Shown here one piece after another: positions 34,721-43,859 of a DNA stretch of 64,000 nucleotides. Below the pieces are notes generated by a model, which saw nothing but the letters and a program-made list of their open reading frames with translations, was not told where the DNA came from and made no database searches. Position 1 is the stretch's first letter; the number at the start of each line of letters is the position of its first letter. Source of the stretch: an uncultured Muribaculum sp. (GTDB taxonomy: Bacteria; Bacteroidota; Bacteroidia; Bacteroidales; Muribaculaceae). The stretch spans positions 1 to 64,000 of the forward strand of contig CAJUMZ010000017.1 of assembly GCA_910587665.1 (NCBI GenBank), given 5' to 3'. Position numbers and translations under genes: made by a program.

Positions 34721-36082
34721 TTAGAAATGCACGGGGTTGTTTGCGCGCAGGTCTTCCGGCAATTCGCTTAGCTCTTCCTTGACAGCCTGCTTGCTTCCGT
34801 TCTGCACCGCCGTGCGACTTACGCTGAGCATCGCGCCGAAGGCTATAGAGGTGACGAGTATCGACGTGCCGCCTTTGGAGATCAGCGGCAACGGCTGTCC
34901 CGACACGGGAAACGCCCCGGTAGTGATAGCCATGTGGAAGAGCGCCTGAAGCACTATCATCACAGCCATGCCTATGACAAGAAGCACCGGGAATGCGCGA
35001 TGACATTTCCTTGCAATCACGCCGGCTCGTGCGAGAAGCGCGAGATAAAGCAGCAGAAGGAAAAATCCGCCTATGAATCCGAGGTCCTCAAGGATGATTG
35101 CAAATATGTAGTCGGAAAAAGCGAGTGGCAATCGTGCGGTCTCGCGGGAGTTTCCGGGAAATACCCCGATCAGGCCGCCGTTTGCCTGAGCCATGTAGGA
35201 ATATTGCTCCTGACGGTTGGTGGCGGTTATCGGCTCTTCATATTTCGGCGTGGATGAGAAATAACGGTTGACTCGCGCCTCCCAGGTGTGATGGCGCTGG
35301 TTGGCCACATCTTCCGGAGCGTTGGTCACGGCCGTCACGGCCGGTGTCTCCGGCCGGTCCTTGTCGGAAAAGACATCTTTCAGCATAAATGCGCCGAGTG
35401 CGATCACCGAGTATACGCATCCCACTACCAGCAGTTTTTTCCACTCCGTGCCGCCGAGCACCATCATCGCGCCGCTGATCATCATGAGCAATATGGTGTT
35501 GGTGAGCCCCTGCTTGAACAGTACGGCGCCAAAGGCAAGCACCCACAGTGCCGACCATATTATGCCGCTGTTTTCCACGCCGATGCTCTTTTTCTGTGAC
35601 CGTGCCATTATTCGCGCCACTACAAGTACCGCCGACATCTTTATAAATTCCGACGGTTGAATGGTGATGCCGAATAGGCTGACACTGCGCCTTGCCCCGT
35701 TGACAATCTCGCCGAACGCGCTTACATAGATCATTGCCAGGAGGCTGACTCCGGCAAGTATCCATGTCAGACCGAAAAACCATTTATAATGTACCTTTTC
35801 AAGTGTCCATACGATTGCCACGCCCACTGCAAGCATGATGCAGTGGCGGAGTATCGGGCCATAGACGCCCGCCGAAGCCACCTCTCGGCTTGACGCGCTG
35901 TACAGCTCTATGACCGAGATAAGGCATAGCGTGATGAAGATGCCCCATATCGACTTGTCGCCGTGACGCTTGTAAGGGATGGCGCTTGTGGCGGTTGCGG
36001 CAGGGGTTGCCGCGGTAGTCGCGGGAGCACCTGCGGTCGCAGCCTCGGCTGTGCCAAACATGTATGAATCGTTATCGCTCAT
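34721..36082 (-). CDS. ftsW: FtsW lipid II polymerase (SEDS family)
   Basis: 453 residues, SEDS membrane glycosyltransferase of the division machine. An unusual Ala/Thr-rich cytoplasmic N-terminus (TAEAATAGAPATTAATPAAT) of about 35 residues precedes the first helix. Conserved parts: GARRSVSLFGITIQPSEFIK, a large extracytoplasmic loop (about 245-310), and LPLISKGGTSILVTSIAFGA near the end. Paired with ftsI in the same run, its expected transpeptidase partner. Confidence 0.96.
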   Translation of the reverse strand: MSDNDSYMFGTAEAATAGAPATTAATPAATATSAIPYKRHGDKSIWGIFITLCLISVIELYSASSREVASAGVYGPILRHCIMLAVGVAIVWTLEKVHYKWFFGLTWILAGVSLLAMIYVSAFGEIVNGARRSVSLFGITIQPSEFIKMSAVLVVARIMARSQKKSIGVENSGIIWSALWVLAFGAVLFKQGLTNTILLMMISGAMMVLGGTEWKKLLVVGCVYSVIALGAFMLKDVFSDKDRPETPAVTAVTNAPEDVANQRHHTWEARVNRYFSSTPKYEEPITATNRQEQYSYMAQANGGLIGVFPGNSRETARLPLAFSDYIFAIILEDLGFIGGFFLLLLYLALLARAGVIARKCHRAFPVLLVIGMAVMIVLQALFHMAITTGAFPVSGQPLPLISKGGTSILVTSIAFGAMLSVSRTAVQNGSKQAVKEELSELPEDLRANNPVHF

Positions 36083-36125
36083 TTTTACTTTTCAGGGTGT
36101 TTTTCTTTATATGTTTTGTGACATG

Positions 36126-37481
36126 TCACTTGTTGAGACGCTTTACCGCCGCCTTGAACTGCTCGCCGCGATCCTCGTAGCTCTTGAACAGGTCAAAGCT
36201 CGCGCAGCAGGGCGAAAGTAGTACTGTGTCACCTTCGGAAGCGACGGCCGCACACCGGCTCACCGCCTCTTCAAGCGAATGGGTGTCATATATCGCATCG
36301 GTCTTTCCGGCGAAGAAGTCGAGAAGCTTGGAATTATCCTTGCCCATGCACACTATTGCCTTTACCTTTTTCCCTACAAGCTGTTCGATCTCGGTATAGT
36401 CGTTGCCTTTGTCCTTTCCGCCGAGGATAAGGACTGTGTTGCGGGTGTCGGGCATGCTTTCGAGCGCATACCAGCATGAATTCACATTGGTGGCCTTGGA
36501 GTCGTTGATATAGCGCACCCCGTCGATGGTGTCGACATATTCAAGGCGGTGCTCCACTCCGTCGAAGTCTTCAAGGGCACGGCGGATAACATCTTTTTTG
36601 ATGTCGAGAAGACATGCCGACAATCCTGCCGCCATCGAGTTGTATAGATTGTGGAGTCCCTGGAGCGACAGCTCCTTTCGCGGCATGGATAGGGATGTGT
36701 GGGTGGTATGGAGTATCAGCTCGCCGTTTTCATCCACATAAGCGTCGGAATTTTGCTCGAAATGCTCGCTGAATGGGTAGAGCTTGGCCTCGGTGTCCAT
36801 ATTTTTCAACTGAGCCGTGATCACCGGGTCATCCTGCCAGAATATGAATGCGTCTTCGGGAGTCTGGTTGCGGATAATGCGGAACTTGGCGTTGATATAG
36901 TTCTGCATCTTATGGTCGTAGCGGTCCATGTGGTCGGGGGTGATGTTGAGCATCACGGCGATGTTGGCCTTGAAATCATACATGTTTTCAAGCTGGAAGC
37001 TGCTGAGTTCGATCACATATACGTCGTGGGGATCGCGCGACACCTGCAGGGCGAGGCTCTTGCCCACATTTCCGGCAAGCCCTACGTTGATTCCCGCGTT
37101 TTTCAGTATGTGGTAGGTGAGCAGGGTGGTGGTAGTCTTGCCGTTGCTACCGGTGATACATACCATCTTGGCATCGGTAAACCGCCCGGCAAACTCTATC
37201 TCGGAGATGACCGGGATATTCTGCGATGCTATTTTCTGCATGATCGGTGCGGTAGGGGGTATGCCGGGGCTCTTCACCACTTCGGTGGCGTTGAGTATGA
37301 GTGATTCCGTGTGACCACCCTCCTCATAGGGGATGCACTCTTTTTCGAGTTGTTCCTTATAGTGTGGCGGTATCATGCCGAAGTCGGAAAGAAACACGTC
37401 GAAGCCTTTGTCCTTGGCAAGGATTGCCGCTCCTACGCCGCTTTCGCCGCCGCCCAATATTACTATGCGATTCCGTGTCAT
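36126..37481 (-). CDS. murD: UDP-N-acetylmuramoylalanine--D-glutamate ligase
   Basis: 451 residues from MTRNRIVILGGGESGVGAAI; a 126-residue upstream extension of the frame overlaps mraY and is not part of it. Adds D-Glu to UDP-MurNAc-L-Ala. Seen: ITGSNGKTTTTLLTYHILKN (ATP loop), ITPDHMDRYDHKMQNYINAK, NDSKATNVNSCWYALESM and LSPCCASFDLFKSYEDRGEQ. The ATG overlaps the mraY stop by one base (TAATG). Confidence 0.97.
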   Translation of the reverse strand: MTRNRIVILGGGESGVGAAILAKDKGFDVFLSDFGMIPPHYKEQLEKECIPYEEGGHTESLILNATEVVKSPGIPPTAPIMQKIASQNIPVISEIEFAGRFTDAKMVCITGSNGKTTTTLLTYHILKNAGINVGLAGNVGKSLALQVSRDPHDVYVIELSSFQLENMYDFKANIAVMLNITPDHMDRYDHKMQNYINAKFRIIRNQTPEDAFIFWQDDPVITAQLKNMDTEAKLYPFSEHFEQNSDAYVDENGELILHTTHTSLSMPRKELSLQGLHNLYNSMAAGLSACLLDIKKDVIRRALEDFDGVEHRLEYVDTIDGVRYINDSKATNVNSCWYALESMPDTRNTVLILGGKDKGNDYTEIEQLVGKKVKAIVCMGKDNSKLLDFFAGKTDAIYDTHSLEEAVSRCAAVASEGDTVLLSPCCASFDLFKSYEDRGEQFKAAVKRLNK

Positions 37482-38740
37482 TATCTTATTTTTAGTGTGA
37501 CAAATGTGATTACTGCGAGAAATATGCCTATGATCCAGAAGCGTGTTACAATCTTGGATTCGGGGATTGCCGTGTAGGGGCGTTGGATAAGCGCCTGTAT
37601 TGAGCCTCCGGGTTTCTGGTAATGGTGGTGGAGCGGTGTCATTTTGAATACACGTTTTCCCTCGCCGCTTTTTCGCTTGGTGTATTTGAAGTAAGCTACC
37701 TGGAGTATCACCGACAGGTCCTCGATGAAGAAGATCGCGCAGAGTATCGGCAACAGCAGCTCCTTGCGTATCAGTATGGCGAATACCGCGATTATGCCGC
37801 CGAGCGTGAGGCTTCCGGTGTCGCCCATGAATACCTGGGCGGGATAGGCGTTGTACCACAGGAAGCCGATAAGCGCGCCTATGAATGCCGCCATGTACAC
37901 CACAAGCTCCTCGGAGCCGGGGATATACATGATGTTGAGGTAGGAGGAATATATGATATTCGCCCCAAGGTATGCCATGATGGCAAGTGCCGTGCCTATT
38001 ATAGCCGAGGTGCCGGTGGCAAGTCCGTCAAGACCGTCGGTAAGATTGGCGCCGTTGGATGTTGCGGTGACAACAAATATTACTACGAGTACAAACAACA
38101 CCCATCCGCCTGTCGCGGCATATTTACCCATCCACTGCGTGAAATAGGCGTAGTTGAAGTTGTTGTTTTTTACAAAGGGGATGGTGGTCTGCGGCGACTT
38201 TATGTTTTCAGCTTTATATTCGACCACGATCTCATGGTTTTCGACATTTTCAGTCTCGACATTTTCCCTCATGGTGATGGCCGGACTGAATACCATGGTC
38301 AGTCCTACGATAAGTCCGAGTCCTACCTGGCCAACGATTTTGAACTTGCCTTTAAGCCCGTCTTTGTCGCGTCGCGCCACCTTGATATAGTCGTCGAGAA
38401 ATCCGAGTGTGCCGAGCCACAGTGTCGCTACGAGCATGAGCAGCATGTAGACGTTGCTCAGGTTGCCTACCAGCAGACAGGGTATCAGGATGGAGATTAT
38501 GATGATGACGCCGCCCATAGTCGGGGTGCCGGTCTTTTTCATCTGTCCTTCAAGGCCGAGGTCACGGATAATTTCGCCTACCTGCATCAGCTGCAGCCGG
38601 TCAATGATACGCCTTCCGAACACGATGGCGATAAACAGCGACAGCACAAGGGCGGCTCCGGAGCGGAATGTGATGTAGTCCATCAGTCGCGCGCCGGGGA
38701 AACCGAGCTGTCCGAGATAGTTAAAGAGATAGTATAACAT
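37481..38740 (-). CDS. mraY: Phospho-MurNAc-pentapeptide transferase
   Basis: 419 residues. Makes lipid I from UDP-MurNAc-pentapeptide and undecaprenyl phosphate. About ten membrane helices. Seen: KKTGTPTMGGVIIIISILIP, the catalytic Asp pair in LGFLDDYIKVARRDKDGLKG, NLTDGLDGLATGTSAIIGTA and the His-rich loop FKMTPLHHHYQKPG. A loop of roughly 50 residues between about 175 and 225 is longer than in E. coli, normal for Bacteroidetes. Confidence 0.98.
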   Translation of the reverse strand: MLYYLFNYLGQLGFPGARLMDYITFRSGAALVLSLFIAIVFGRRIIDRLQLMQVGEIIRDLGLEGQMKKTGTPTMGGVIIIISILIPCLLVGNLSNVYMLLMLVATLWLGTLGFLDDYIKVARRDKDGLKGKFKIVGQVGLGLIVGLTMVFSPAITMRENVETENVENHEIVVEYKAENIKSPQTTIPFVKNNNFNYAYFTQWMGKYAATGGWVLFVLVVIFVVTATSNGANLTDGLDGLATGTSAIIGTALAIMAYLGANIIYSSYLNIMYIPGSEELVVYMAAFIGALIGFLWYNAYPAQVFMGDTGSLTLGGIIAVFAILIRKELLLPILCAIFFIEDLSVILQVAYFKYTKRKSGEGKRVFKMTPLHHHYQKPGGSIQALIQRPYTAIPESKIVTRFWIIGIFLAVITFVTLKIR

Positions 38741-38752
38741 GTCGAATTATGG

Positions 38753-40213
38753 TTATGCTTCGGTGGCAAACAGTTCCTTTACTACTTCGCGGTCGTCGAA
38801 GTGATGCTTGACACCCTTTATTTCCTGATAGTCCTCGTGGCCCTTGCCTGCGATAAGTATTACGTCGCCGGCACCTGCGAGCGCGCCGGCGGTGCGTATT
38901 GCCTCGCGGCGGTCAACGATGCTGAGGGTCTTTTTCTTTCCTTCGATATCAAGTCCGGCTTCCATGTCGCGGAGTATCTCGGCGGGGTCTTCGTCGCGGG
39001 GATTGTCGGAAGTGAGTATGAGCCGGTCGCTACGGAGCGACGCCTCTTTTGCCATGATGGGACGTTTACCTTTGTCTCGGTTGCCGCCGGCGCCTACCAC
39101 AGTGATTATCGAGCCGCGGTTGCCTACCACCTCACGTATCGCCTGAAGCACGTTGACTACGGCGTCGGGGGTGTGGGCATAGTCGACTATCGCGGTGTAG
39201 CCCTTGGGGGAGTGGAATGCCTGGAAGCGACCGGCTACAGGCACGAGACGGCTCATGTTGACAAGTATCTCCTCGTTGTCCCAGCCGAGGAGCACCGACG
39301 CTCCGTAGACTGCCGTCAAGTTGTAGGCGTTGAACTTTCCGGTGAAAAGCACTTCCACCTCCCTGCCGTTGAAGCTCATGGTCGTGCCGTCAAGACGGCT
39401 CTCGATCACACGCCCCGTGAAGTCGGCGCGTGTGCGCAGGGAGTAGGTGTAGCGTCGGGCATCGGTGTTTTGCAGCATCACCTCTCCTACTTTGTCGTCA
39501 AGGTTGGTGAGTGCAAACGCGCTTGCCGGCAGCCCGTCGAAAAATGATTTCTTAGCTGCGAGATATGCCTCGACTGTCTTGTGGTAGTCGAGATGGTCGC
39601 GGGTGAGATTGGAGAATATGCCGCCTGCAAAGTGCAGTCCCGCGATGCGGTGCTGGTGGGCGGCGTGGGAGCTGACCTCCATTGACGCGTAGGAGCATCC
39701 CGCCTCCACCATACGGCGAAGAAGCGCGTTGATGGTCAATGGGTCGGGGGTCGTCTGGTTGGTTGGTACAGCCTCGGTCTCGATATAGTTGCACACGGTG
39801 GAGAGCAAGCCCGCCTTATAGCCCATCAGCCGCGCCATCTCATAGATGAGGGTGGCGGTGGTGGTCTTTCCGTTGGTGCCGGTGACGCCTACGAGCTTCA
39901 GCTTGCGGGAAGGATTGTCCCACCACTCCGAGGCGAGATATCCGAGAGCGACCGCCGAGTCGCTTACCTTTATGTAGGTGATTGATGTTTCGAGAAATTC
40001 GGGAAATTCCTCACATACGATCGCTGCTACACCGCTGTATTGCAGCAACGGTATGAAAGAGTGTCCGTCGACATTTGTGCCGCGCACGGCTACGAATAGG
40101 GAGCCTGTGGTGACTTTGCGGGAATCGCTGACCACATCGGTGATGACCTTGTCGTCAGATCCGATTATTTCTTCCACCAGAATTGAGGAGAGCAGTGTTG
40201 TGAGAGATTTCAT
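38753..40213 (-). CDS. murE: UDP-MurNAc-tripeptide synthetase (meso-DAP adding)
   Basis: 486 residues. Seen: the ATP loop VGVTGTNGKTTTATLIYEMA, SYASMEVSSHAAHQHRIAGL, YAHTPDAVVNVLQAI and the specificity motif TSDNPRDEDPAEI; DNPR is the known signature for meso-diaminopimelate rather than lysine, in line with dapB in the same window. Gap of 12 nt to mraY and 45 nt from ftsI. murF is not in this run. Confidence 0.97.
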   Translation of the reverse strand: MKSLTTLLSSILVEEIIGSDDKVITDVVSDSRKVTTGSLFVAVRGTNVDGHSFIPLLQYSGVAAIVCEEFPEFLETSITYIKVSDSAVALGYLASEWWDNPSRKLKLVGVTGTNGKTTTATLIYEMARLMGYKAGLLSTVCNYIETEAVPTNQTTPDPLTINALLRRMVEAGCSYASMEVSSHAAHQHRIAGLHFAGGIFSNLTRDHLDYHKTVEAYLAAKKSFFDGLPASAFALTNLDDKVGEVMLQNTDARRYTYSLRTRADFTGRVIESRLDGTTMSFNGREVEVLFTGKFNAYNLTAVYGASVLLGWDNEEILVNMSRLVPVAGRFQAFHSPKGYTAIVDYAHTPDAVVNVLQAIREVVGNRGSIITVVGAGGNRDKGKRPIMAKEASLRSDRLILTSDNPRDEDPAEILRDMEAGLDIEGKKKTLSIVDRREAIRTAGALAGAGDVILIAGKGHEDYQEIKGVKHHFDDREVVKELFATEA

Positions 40214-40258
40214 ATCGTGGTTGATTTATGTTGTTGTCTTTTGTTTGGGTCTGTTTTT

Positions 40259-42340
40259 TTATTGTGCAAGTGTCAGTACAATGCGTTGTCCCGGGGTTAT
40301 TCTTGTGCCGGGAGCGAGTGACTGGGCGACCACATAGCCGGAGCCGTTTATCTTGACGTCGACGCCCGACTTTTCAAGTAAGTGGATGGCGTCGCGCAGG
40401 TTGTAGCCTACCACGCTCGGTATGCCTTGCGAAGTCTTGCGCGGCTCGAAATAGCGCATCGGCCCCATTTCGAGGCGGCTGCGGAGATGGTTGAAGCGTT
40501 CGCGGTTTGCCGTGGCATATAGCGTCGGGCGCGTATCTTTGGGAGTGCAGTCGCGGTAATCGGAACTGTTTTCAAGCATTCCGCGCGAATACATTTTCAG
40601 GGCGATGTTTTTCAGGACAGTGCCCGATGTGCTGGCGGCGCCAAACATGTTCTGCTTCGGGTAGCATGTAAGCACGATGCAGGAGTAGAGCGGATTTTCG
40701 GCGGGGAAGAAGCCGCAGAATGCAAGACGCTTTTTGCTTGTGTTATAGCCGCTGCCGTCGATTACGTAGCAGGTGCCGGTCTTGCCGGCTATCTTTACTC
40801 GGTCGTTGCGCAGGAGCTTGCCGGTGCCATGCTCTCCCCACACTACGTTGGTGAGCATCATACGCATCAGCTCGGCGTTTTTCGACGAGCATGCCCTGCC
40901 GTCGCCCATATAGGAGATCGGAAGCACCGAGTCGGTATCAGCCCCTAAGAGCTGATCGACAAGCCGGGGCTTTACATAGATGCCGTCATTGGCGATGGCG
41001 TTGTAGATCGACAGGGTGTAGAGCGGGGGGATTTCGGTGGTGTAGCCGTAACACATGCGTGAAAGGGCTATCCTTCCTCCGCGATTGCTTGCCACGGAGT
41101 CGATGCGCGGGGGGCGTTCACCGGCTATACCGGTATTCATCGGGTCAAGAAATCCGAGTTTCTTAAGCCGGGAGTAGAATGCCCCGGGATTCTCGCCGTA
41201 GCGCGACGTGATGATTTTTGCCATGCCGATGTTTGACGAGCGTTCGATCACTTCACGGACACGCATCGACGGAGCGCCGTGGGAGTCGGTTATCGCCCTT
41301 CCGCCGGCGTAGGGGAAGGAGTAGCCGGTCTCTATCATATCCTCGACATTTTTCACGATGCCGTCTTCAAGAGCTATCATCATGGAGAGGGTCTTGACCA
41401 CGGAGCCGGGTTCGTAGCCGAGTACGGCACGGTTCATTCCCTCGATGTATTCGTCGGAGTAAGGACTTTTTTCCAGATTGGAGATGGCGCGGATATTTCC
41501 GGTCTTGACTTCCATGAGCACGGCGACACCCCAGTCGGCGTTGCAGGCGGTGAGCACGTTGTTAAGCTCGTTTTCCACGATGTCCTGCATGTTGATGTCG
41601 ATGGTGGTGCGGATGTTGTAGCCGGGAGTCGGCGGTATGTCGGTCCAGTTGACGATATCCTTGGTCAGAGGCACTTTCTTTGCCACGCCCGGCTTGCCGT
41701 AGAGCAGGGAGTCGAGGGCGCGTTCAAGTCCGGAAATGCCATGGGTCTGTCCGGTCACGGAGTCGATGCCTACGCCGCCCACGCTTCGGCGCGCCATTGC
41801 GCCGTAAGGGTTGACGCGGCGGTTTATGCGTTCGCGGGTAAGTCCGTTTTTATTTGGATTCTTGATGCAGAAGAAGGGGAATGTGCGCAGCAGCTGATAC
41901 TGCGAGTAAGATATGTTGGAGAGTATTTTGTAAGCTCGCGGCCGCTTGCTTTTGTCGGTGATGTCCATTGGTTTTTTCAGCCTTTTTACCCATTCTTCTC
42001 GTGTGCGCACCGGGAAATGCAGAGCGAGCGAGTCGGCGAGCGAGTCGATGGCAAGCAGGTACCGCCCCTCGAGGAATCGTTCGCTTCGGAAGTCTATGCG
42101 GATGGTATAGAAGCACAGGTTGGTGGCGAGAATCTGACCGTTGTCCGACAGGATGTCGCCGCGCTCGGGGCGTATGGTGTCGGTGCGCGACAGCTCGACC
42201 ATCGCCTTGGCATTCCATTTTGGCGCGGAAAGCACCGTGTTGTCAAGCGCGAAATACACCACTCTTGCCACAAGTAGCATGAGCAGGGCAATCACTAAGA
42301 GAAAGCGAAACAATATGTGGGTGCGGTTTTCCTTTTTCAT
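40259..42340 (-). CDS. ftsI: Division transpeptidase FtsI (PBP3) with PASTA domain
   Basis: 693 residues. One N-terminal membrane helix (about 10-30), a PBP dimerisation region (RPERGDILSDNGQILATNL), then the transpeptidase domain with all three motifs: S-x-x-K in YEPGSVVKTLSMM, ERSSNIGMAKI (SxN) and KIAGKTGTCYVIDGSG (KTG). The last 65 residues form a PASTA domain (IPSVVGYNLRDAIHLLEKSG, ITPGQRIVLTLAQ), common in Bacteroidetes FtsI. Cross-links septal peptidoglycan. Overlaps the ftsL-like gene by 4 nt. Confidence 0.97.
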   Translation of the reverse strand: MKKENRTHILFRFLLVIALLMLLVARVVYFALDNTVLSAPKWNAKAMVELSRTDTIRPERGDILSDNGQILATNLCFYTIRIDFRSERFLEGRYLLAIDSLADSLALHFPVRTREEWVKRLKKPMDITDKSKRPRAYKILSNISYSQYQLLRTFPFFCIKNPNKNGLTRERINRRVNPYGAMARRSVGGVGIDSVTGQTHGISGLERALDSLLYGKPGVAKKVPLTKDIVNWTDIPPTPGYNIRTTIDINMQDIVENELNNVLTACNADWGVAVLMEVKTGNIRAISNLEKSPYSDEYIEGMNRAVLGYEPGSVVKTLSMMIALEDGIVKNVEDMIETGYSFPYAGGRAITDSHGAPSMRVREVIERSSNIGMAKIITSRYGENPGAFYSRLKKLGFLDPMNTGIAGERPPRIDSVASNRGGRIALSRMCYGYTTEIPPLYTLSIYNAIANDGIYVKPRLVDQLLGADTDSVLPISYMGDGRACSSKNAELMRMMLTNVVWGEHGTGKLLRNDRVKIAGKTGTCYVIDGSGYNTSKKRLAFCGFFPAENPLYSCIVLTCYPKQNMFGAASTSGTVLKNIALKMYSRGMLENSSDYRDCTPKDTRPTLYATANRERFNHLRSRLEMGPMRYFEPRKTSQGIPSVVGYNLRDAIHLLEKSGVDVKINGSGYVVAQSLAPGTRITPGQRIVLTLAQ

Positions 42341-42693
42341 TGTGATGATTCGTTTTTGGTCAGCTTGTAGGGCGGCTGATCCTGAATTTTCAGATTAAGG
42401 CGCATGGTGTCGACCATCTCCTGCATGGATGACTCGCGTATGCGGCTCATGTAGGTGCTCCGTTCGCGTATGCGTTCTGTCTCGACGATCTCAAGCTCCT
42501 GTTCAAGCTTGCGTATGTCTTCCATGCGGGTGAGACACTGATAGCGGTTGGTTATGTAGATAAGGATTGCCACAACCACGATAAATACCGACACCCAGTG
42601 CCTTTTGAAGAAATCGAGCGAGAGTATGCGCCCGAAGATCAATTTCTTCAGGATGTTGTCGTCATTTTTTTTCTTTGTCGCCTGTTGTGCCAT
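42337..42693 (-). CDS. FtsL-like division protein
   Basis: 118 residues with the topology of FtsL: short charged cytoplasmic N-terminus, one membrane helix (about 33-50, VSVFIVVVAILIYITNRY) and an extracytoplasmic coiled coil (RKLEQELEIVETERIRERST). Sequence conservation is too low to prove the name; position between rsmH and ftsI is the main evidence. In Bacteroidetes such genes are often left as hypothetical. Confidence 0.85.
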   Translation of the reverse strand: MAQQATKKKNDDNILKKLIFGRILSLDFFKRHWVSVFIVVVAILIYITNRYQCLTRMEDIRKLEQELEIVETERIRERSTYMSRIRESSMQEMVDTMRLNLKIQDQPPYKLTKNESSQ

Positions 42694-42742
42694 AGCCTTT
42701 TGTTGTCGCTCTGTTGATGAATTGTGTCTTGCCGGTGATTGT

Positions 42743-43666
42743 TCACTCTATCTTTTCCGCTATTCGGAGTTTTGCGCTGCGTGCCCTCGGGTTTCGTTCG
42801 ACTTCTTCTTCGGAGGCTGTCACCGGTTTGGATGTCAGTAGTTTCAGTGGCGACAACTTTTTGCCGTAGAAGTCTTGCTCTACCTTCCCTTCGAGATTGC
42901 CTGCGCGCATGAAGTTTTTGACAAGGCGGTCTTCAAGGGAGTGATAGGTGATCACTACCAGCCTGCCGCCCGGTTTCAGGGCATTCAGTGCCTGGGTAAG
43001 AAATGAGCCGAGGGCATCGATCTCGCCGTTGACGACTATGCGTAGAGCCTGAAACACCTGTGCAAGCTCTTTTTTCTCTTTTTTCGGATTGATGAGTGGA
43101 TTGATGGCGGCAAGCAGCGATTCGACTGTCTCGATCGGTGATGCGTTGCGGACCTTTACTATCGCGGTCGCAAAGCGGCGCGCATTTTTCAGTTCACCGT
43201 AAAGGTATAGCGCATCGGCAAGCTGTTCCTCGCTCCAATTGTTGACATACCATGCCGCAGAACGTGGTGCCTTGCGGTTCATGCGCATGTCAAGGGGGCC
43301 TTCCCAGCGGAATGAGAAGCCGCGTTCAGGGTCATCGAAGTGGTGAAATGACACCCCGAGGTCGGCAAGTATGCCGTCGACGCCGTCTACATTGTAGTAG
43401 TGCAGGAAGTTACGTAAAAACTTGAAGTTGCTATATACAAATGTAAACCGCGGGTCGTCAATGGCATTTTGACAGGCGTCGTAATCCTGGTCAAATCCAT
43501 AGAGGTGTCCTGACGCTGAAAGCTCATCTATAATCGCGCGCGAGTGACCGCCTCCGCCGAATGTTACATCCACATAGATGCCATCGGGCTTGATATCAAG
43601 CCCTTGGATGGTCTCTTTGAGAAGAGCGGGTATGTGATAGACTTCGGGTGAAATATTTGCGGTCAT
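42743..43666 (-). CDS. rsmH: 16S rRNA (cytosine1402-N4) methyltransferase
   Basis: 307 residues, formerly MraW. SAM-dependent methylation of C1402 in the ribosomal P site. Seen: YVDVTFGGGGHSRAIIDELS (SAM loop), GVDGILADLGVSFHHFDDPE, ERGFSFRWEGPLDMRMNRKA and LVVITYHSLEDRLVKNFMR. First gene of the dcw run here; the mraZ gene that usually precedes it is absent. Confidence 0.97.
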   Translation of the reverse strand: MTANISPEVYHIPALLKETIQGLDIKPDGIYVDVTFGGGGHSRAIIDELSASGHLYGFDQDYDACQNAIDDPRFTFVYSNFKFLRNFLHYYNVDGVDGILADLGVSFHHFDDPERGFSFRWEGPLDMRMNRKAPRSAAWYVNNWSEEQLADALYLYGELKNARRFATAIVKVRNASPIETVESLLAAINPLINPKKEKKELAQVFQALRIVVNGEIDALGSFLTQALNALKPGGRLVVITYHSLEDRLVKNFMRAGNLEGKVEQDFYGKKLSPLKLLTSKPVTASEEEVERNPRARSAKLRIAEKIE

Positions 43667-43686
43667 ATTGAGGCTAAATTAGGTTG

Positions 43687-43694
43687 TAAAGTTA
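43687..43694 (-). promoter_or_regulatory. Possible -7 box for the dcw cluster
   Basis: Minus strand TAACTTTA, one mismatch to TAnnTTTG, about 20 nt before the rsmH ATG; no well-spaced TTG. Placed between the sirtuin terminator and rsmH, where the cluster promoter must be. Confidence 0.3.
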
Positions 43695-43783
43695 TGAAAA
43701 ATCCATATAATTTACATCCTCAAATTTTCTTTTTTTATAATAAATTTATCAACATGCGGTGAATAGCTCGCGAAAGCGTAAAC

Positions 43784-43815
43784 AAAAAAATGCCCCGGAT
43801 GTTCTTGTCCGGGGC
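43784..43815 (-). terminator. Intrinsic terminator of the sirtuin gene
   Basis: Minus strand GCCCCGGA, 8-nt loop, TCCGGGGC followed by A and seven T. Strong. It separates the sirtuin unit from the dcw cluster. Confidence 0.9.
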
Positions 43816-43859
43816 AAATATGTGAAATTTATTTACAAATGCAAATTTTTGACCTGTGT

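Noticed and set aside
36126..37859. 577-residue form of MurD
   Set aside because: The additional 126 residues are translated from mraY in the wrong frame; the family start is the ATG at 37481 that overlaps the mraY stop.
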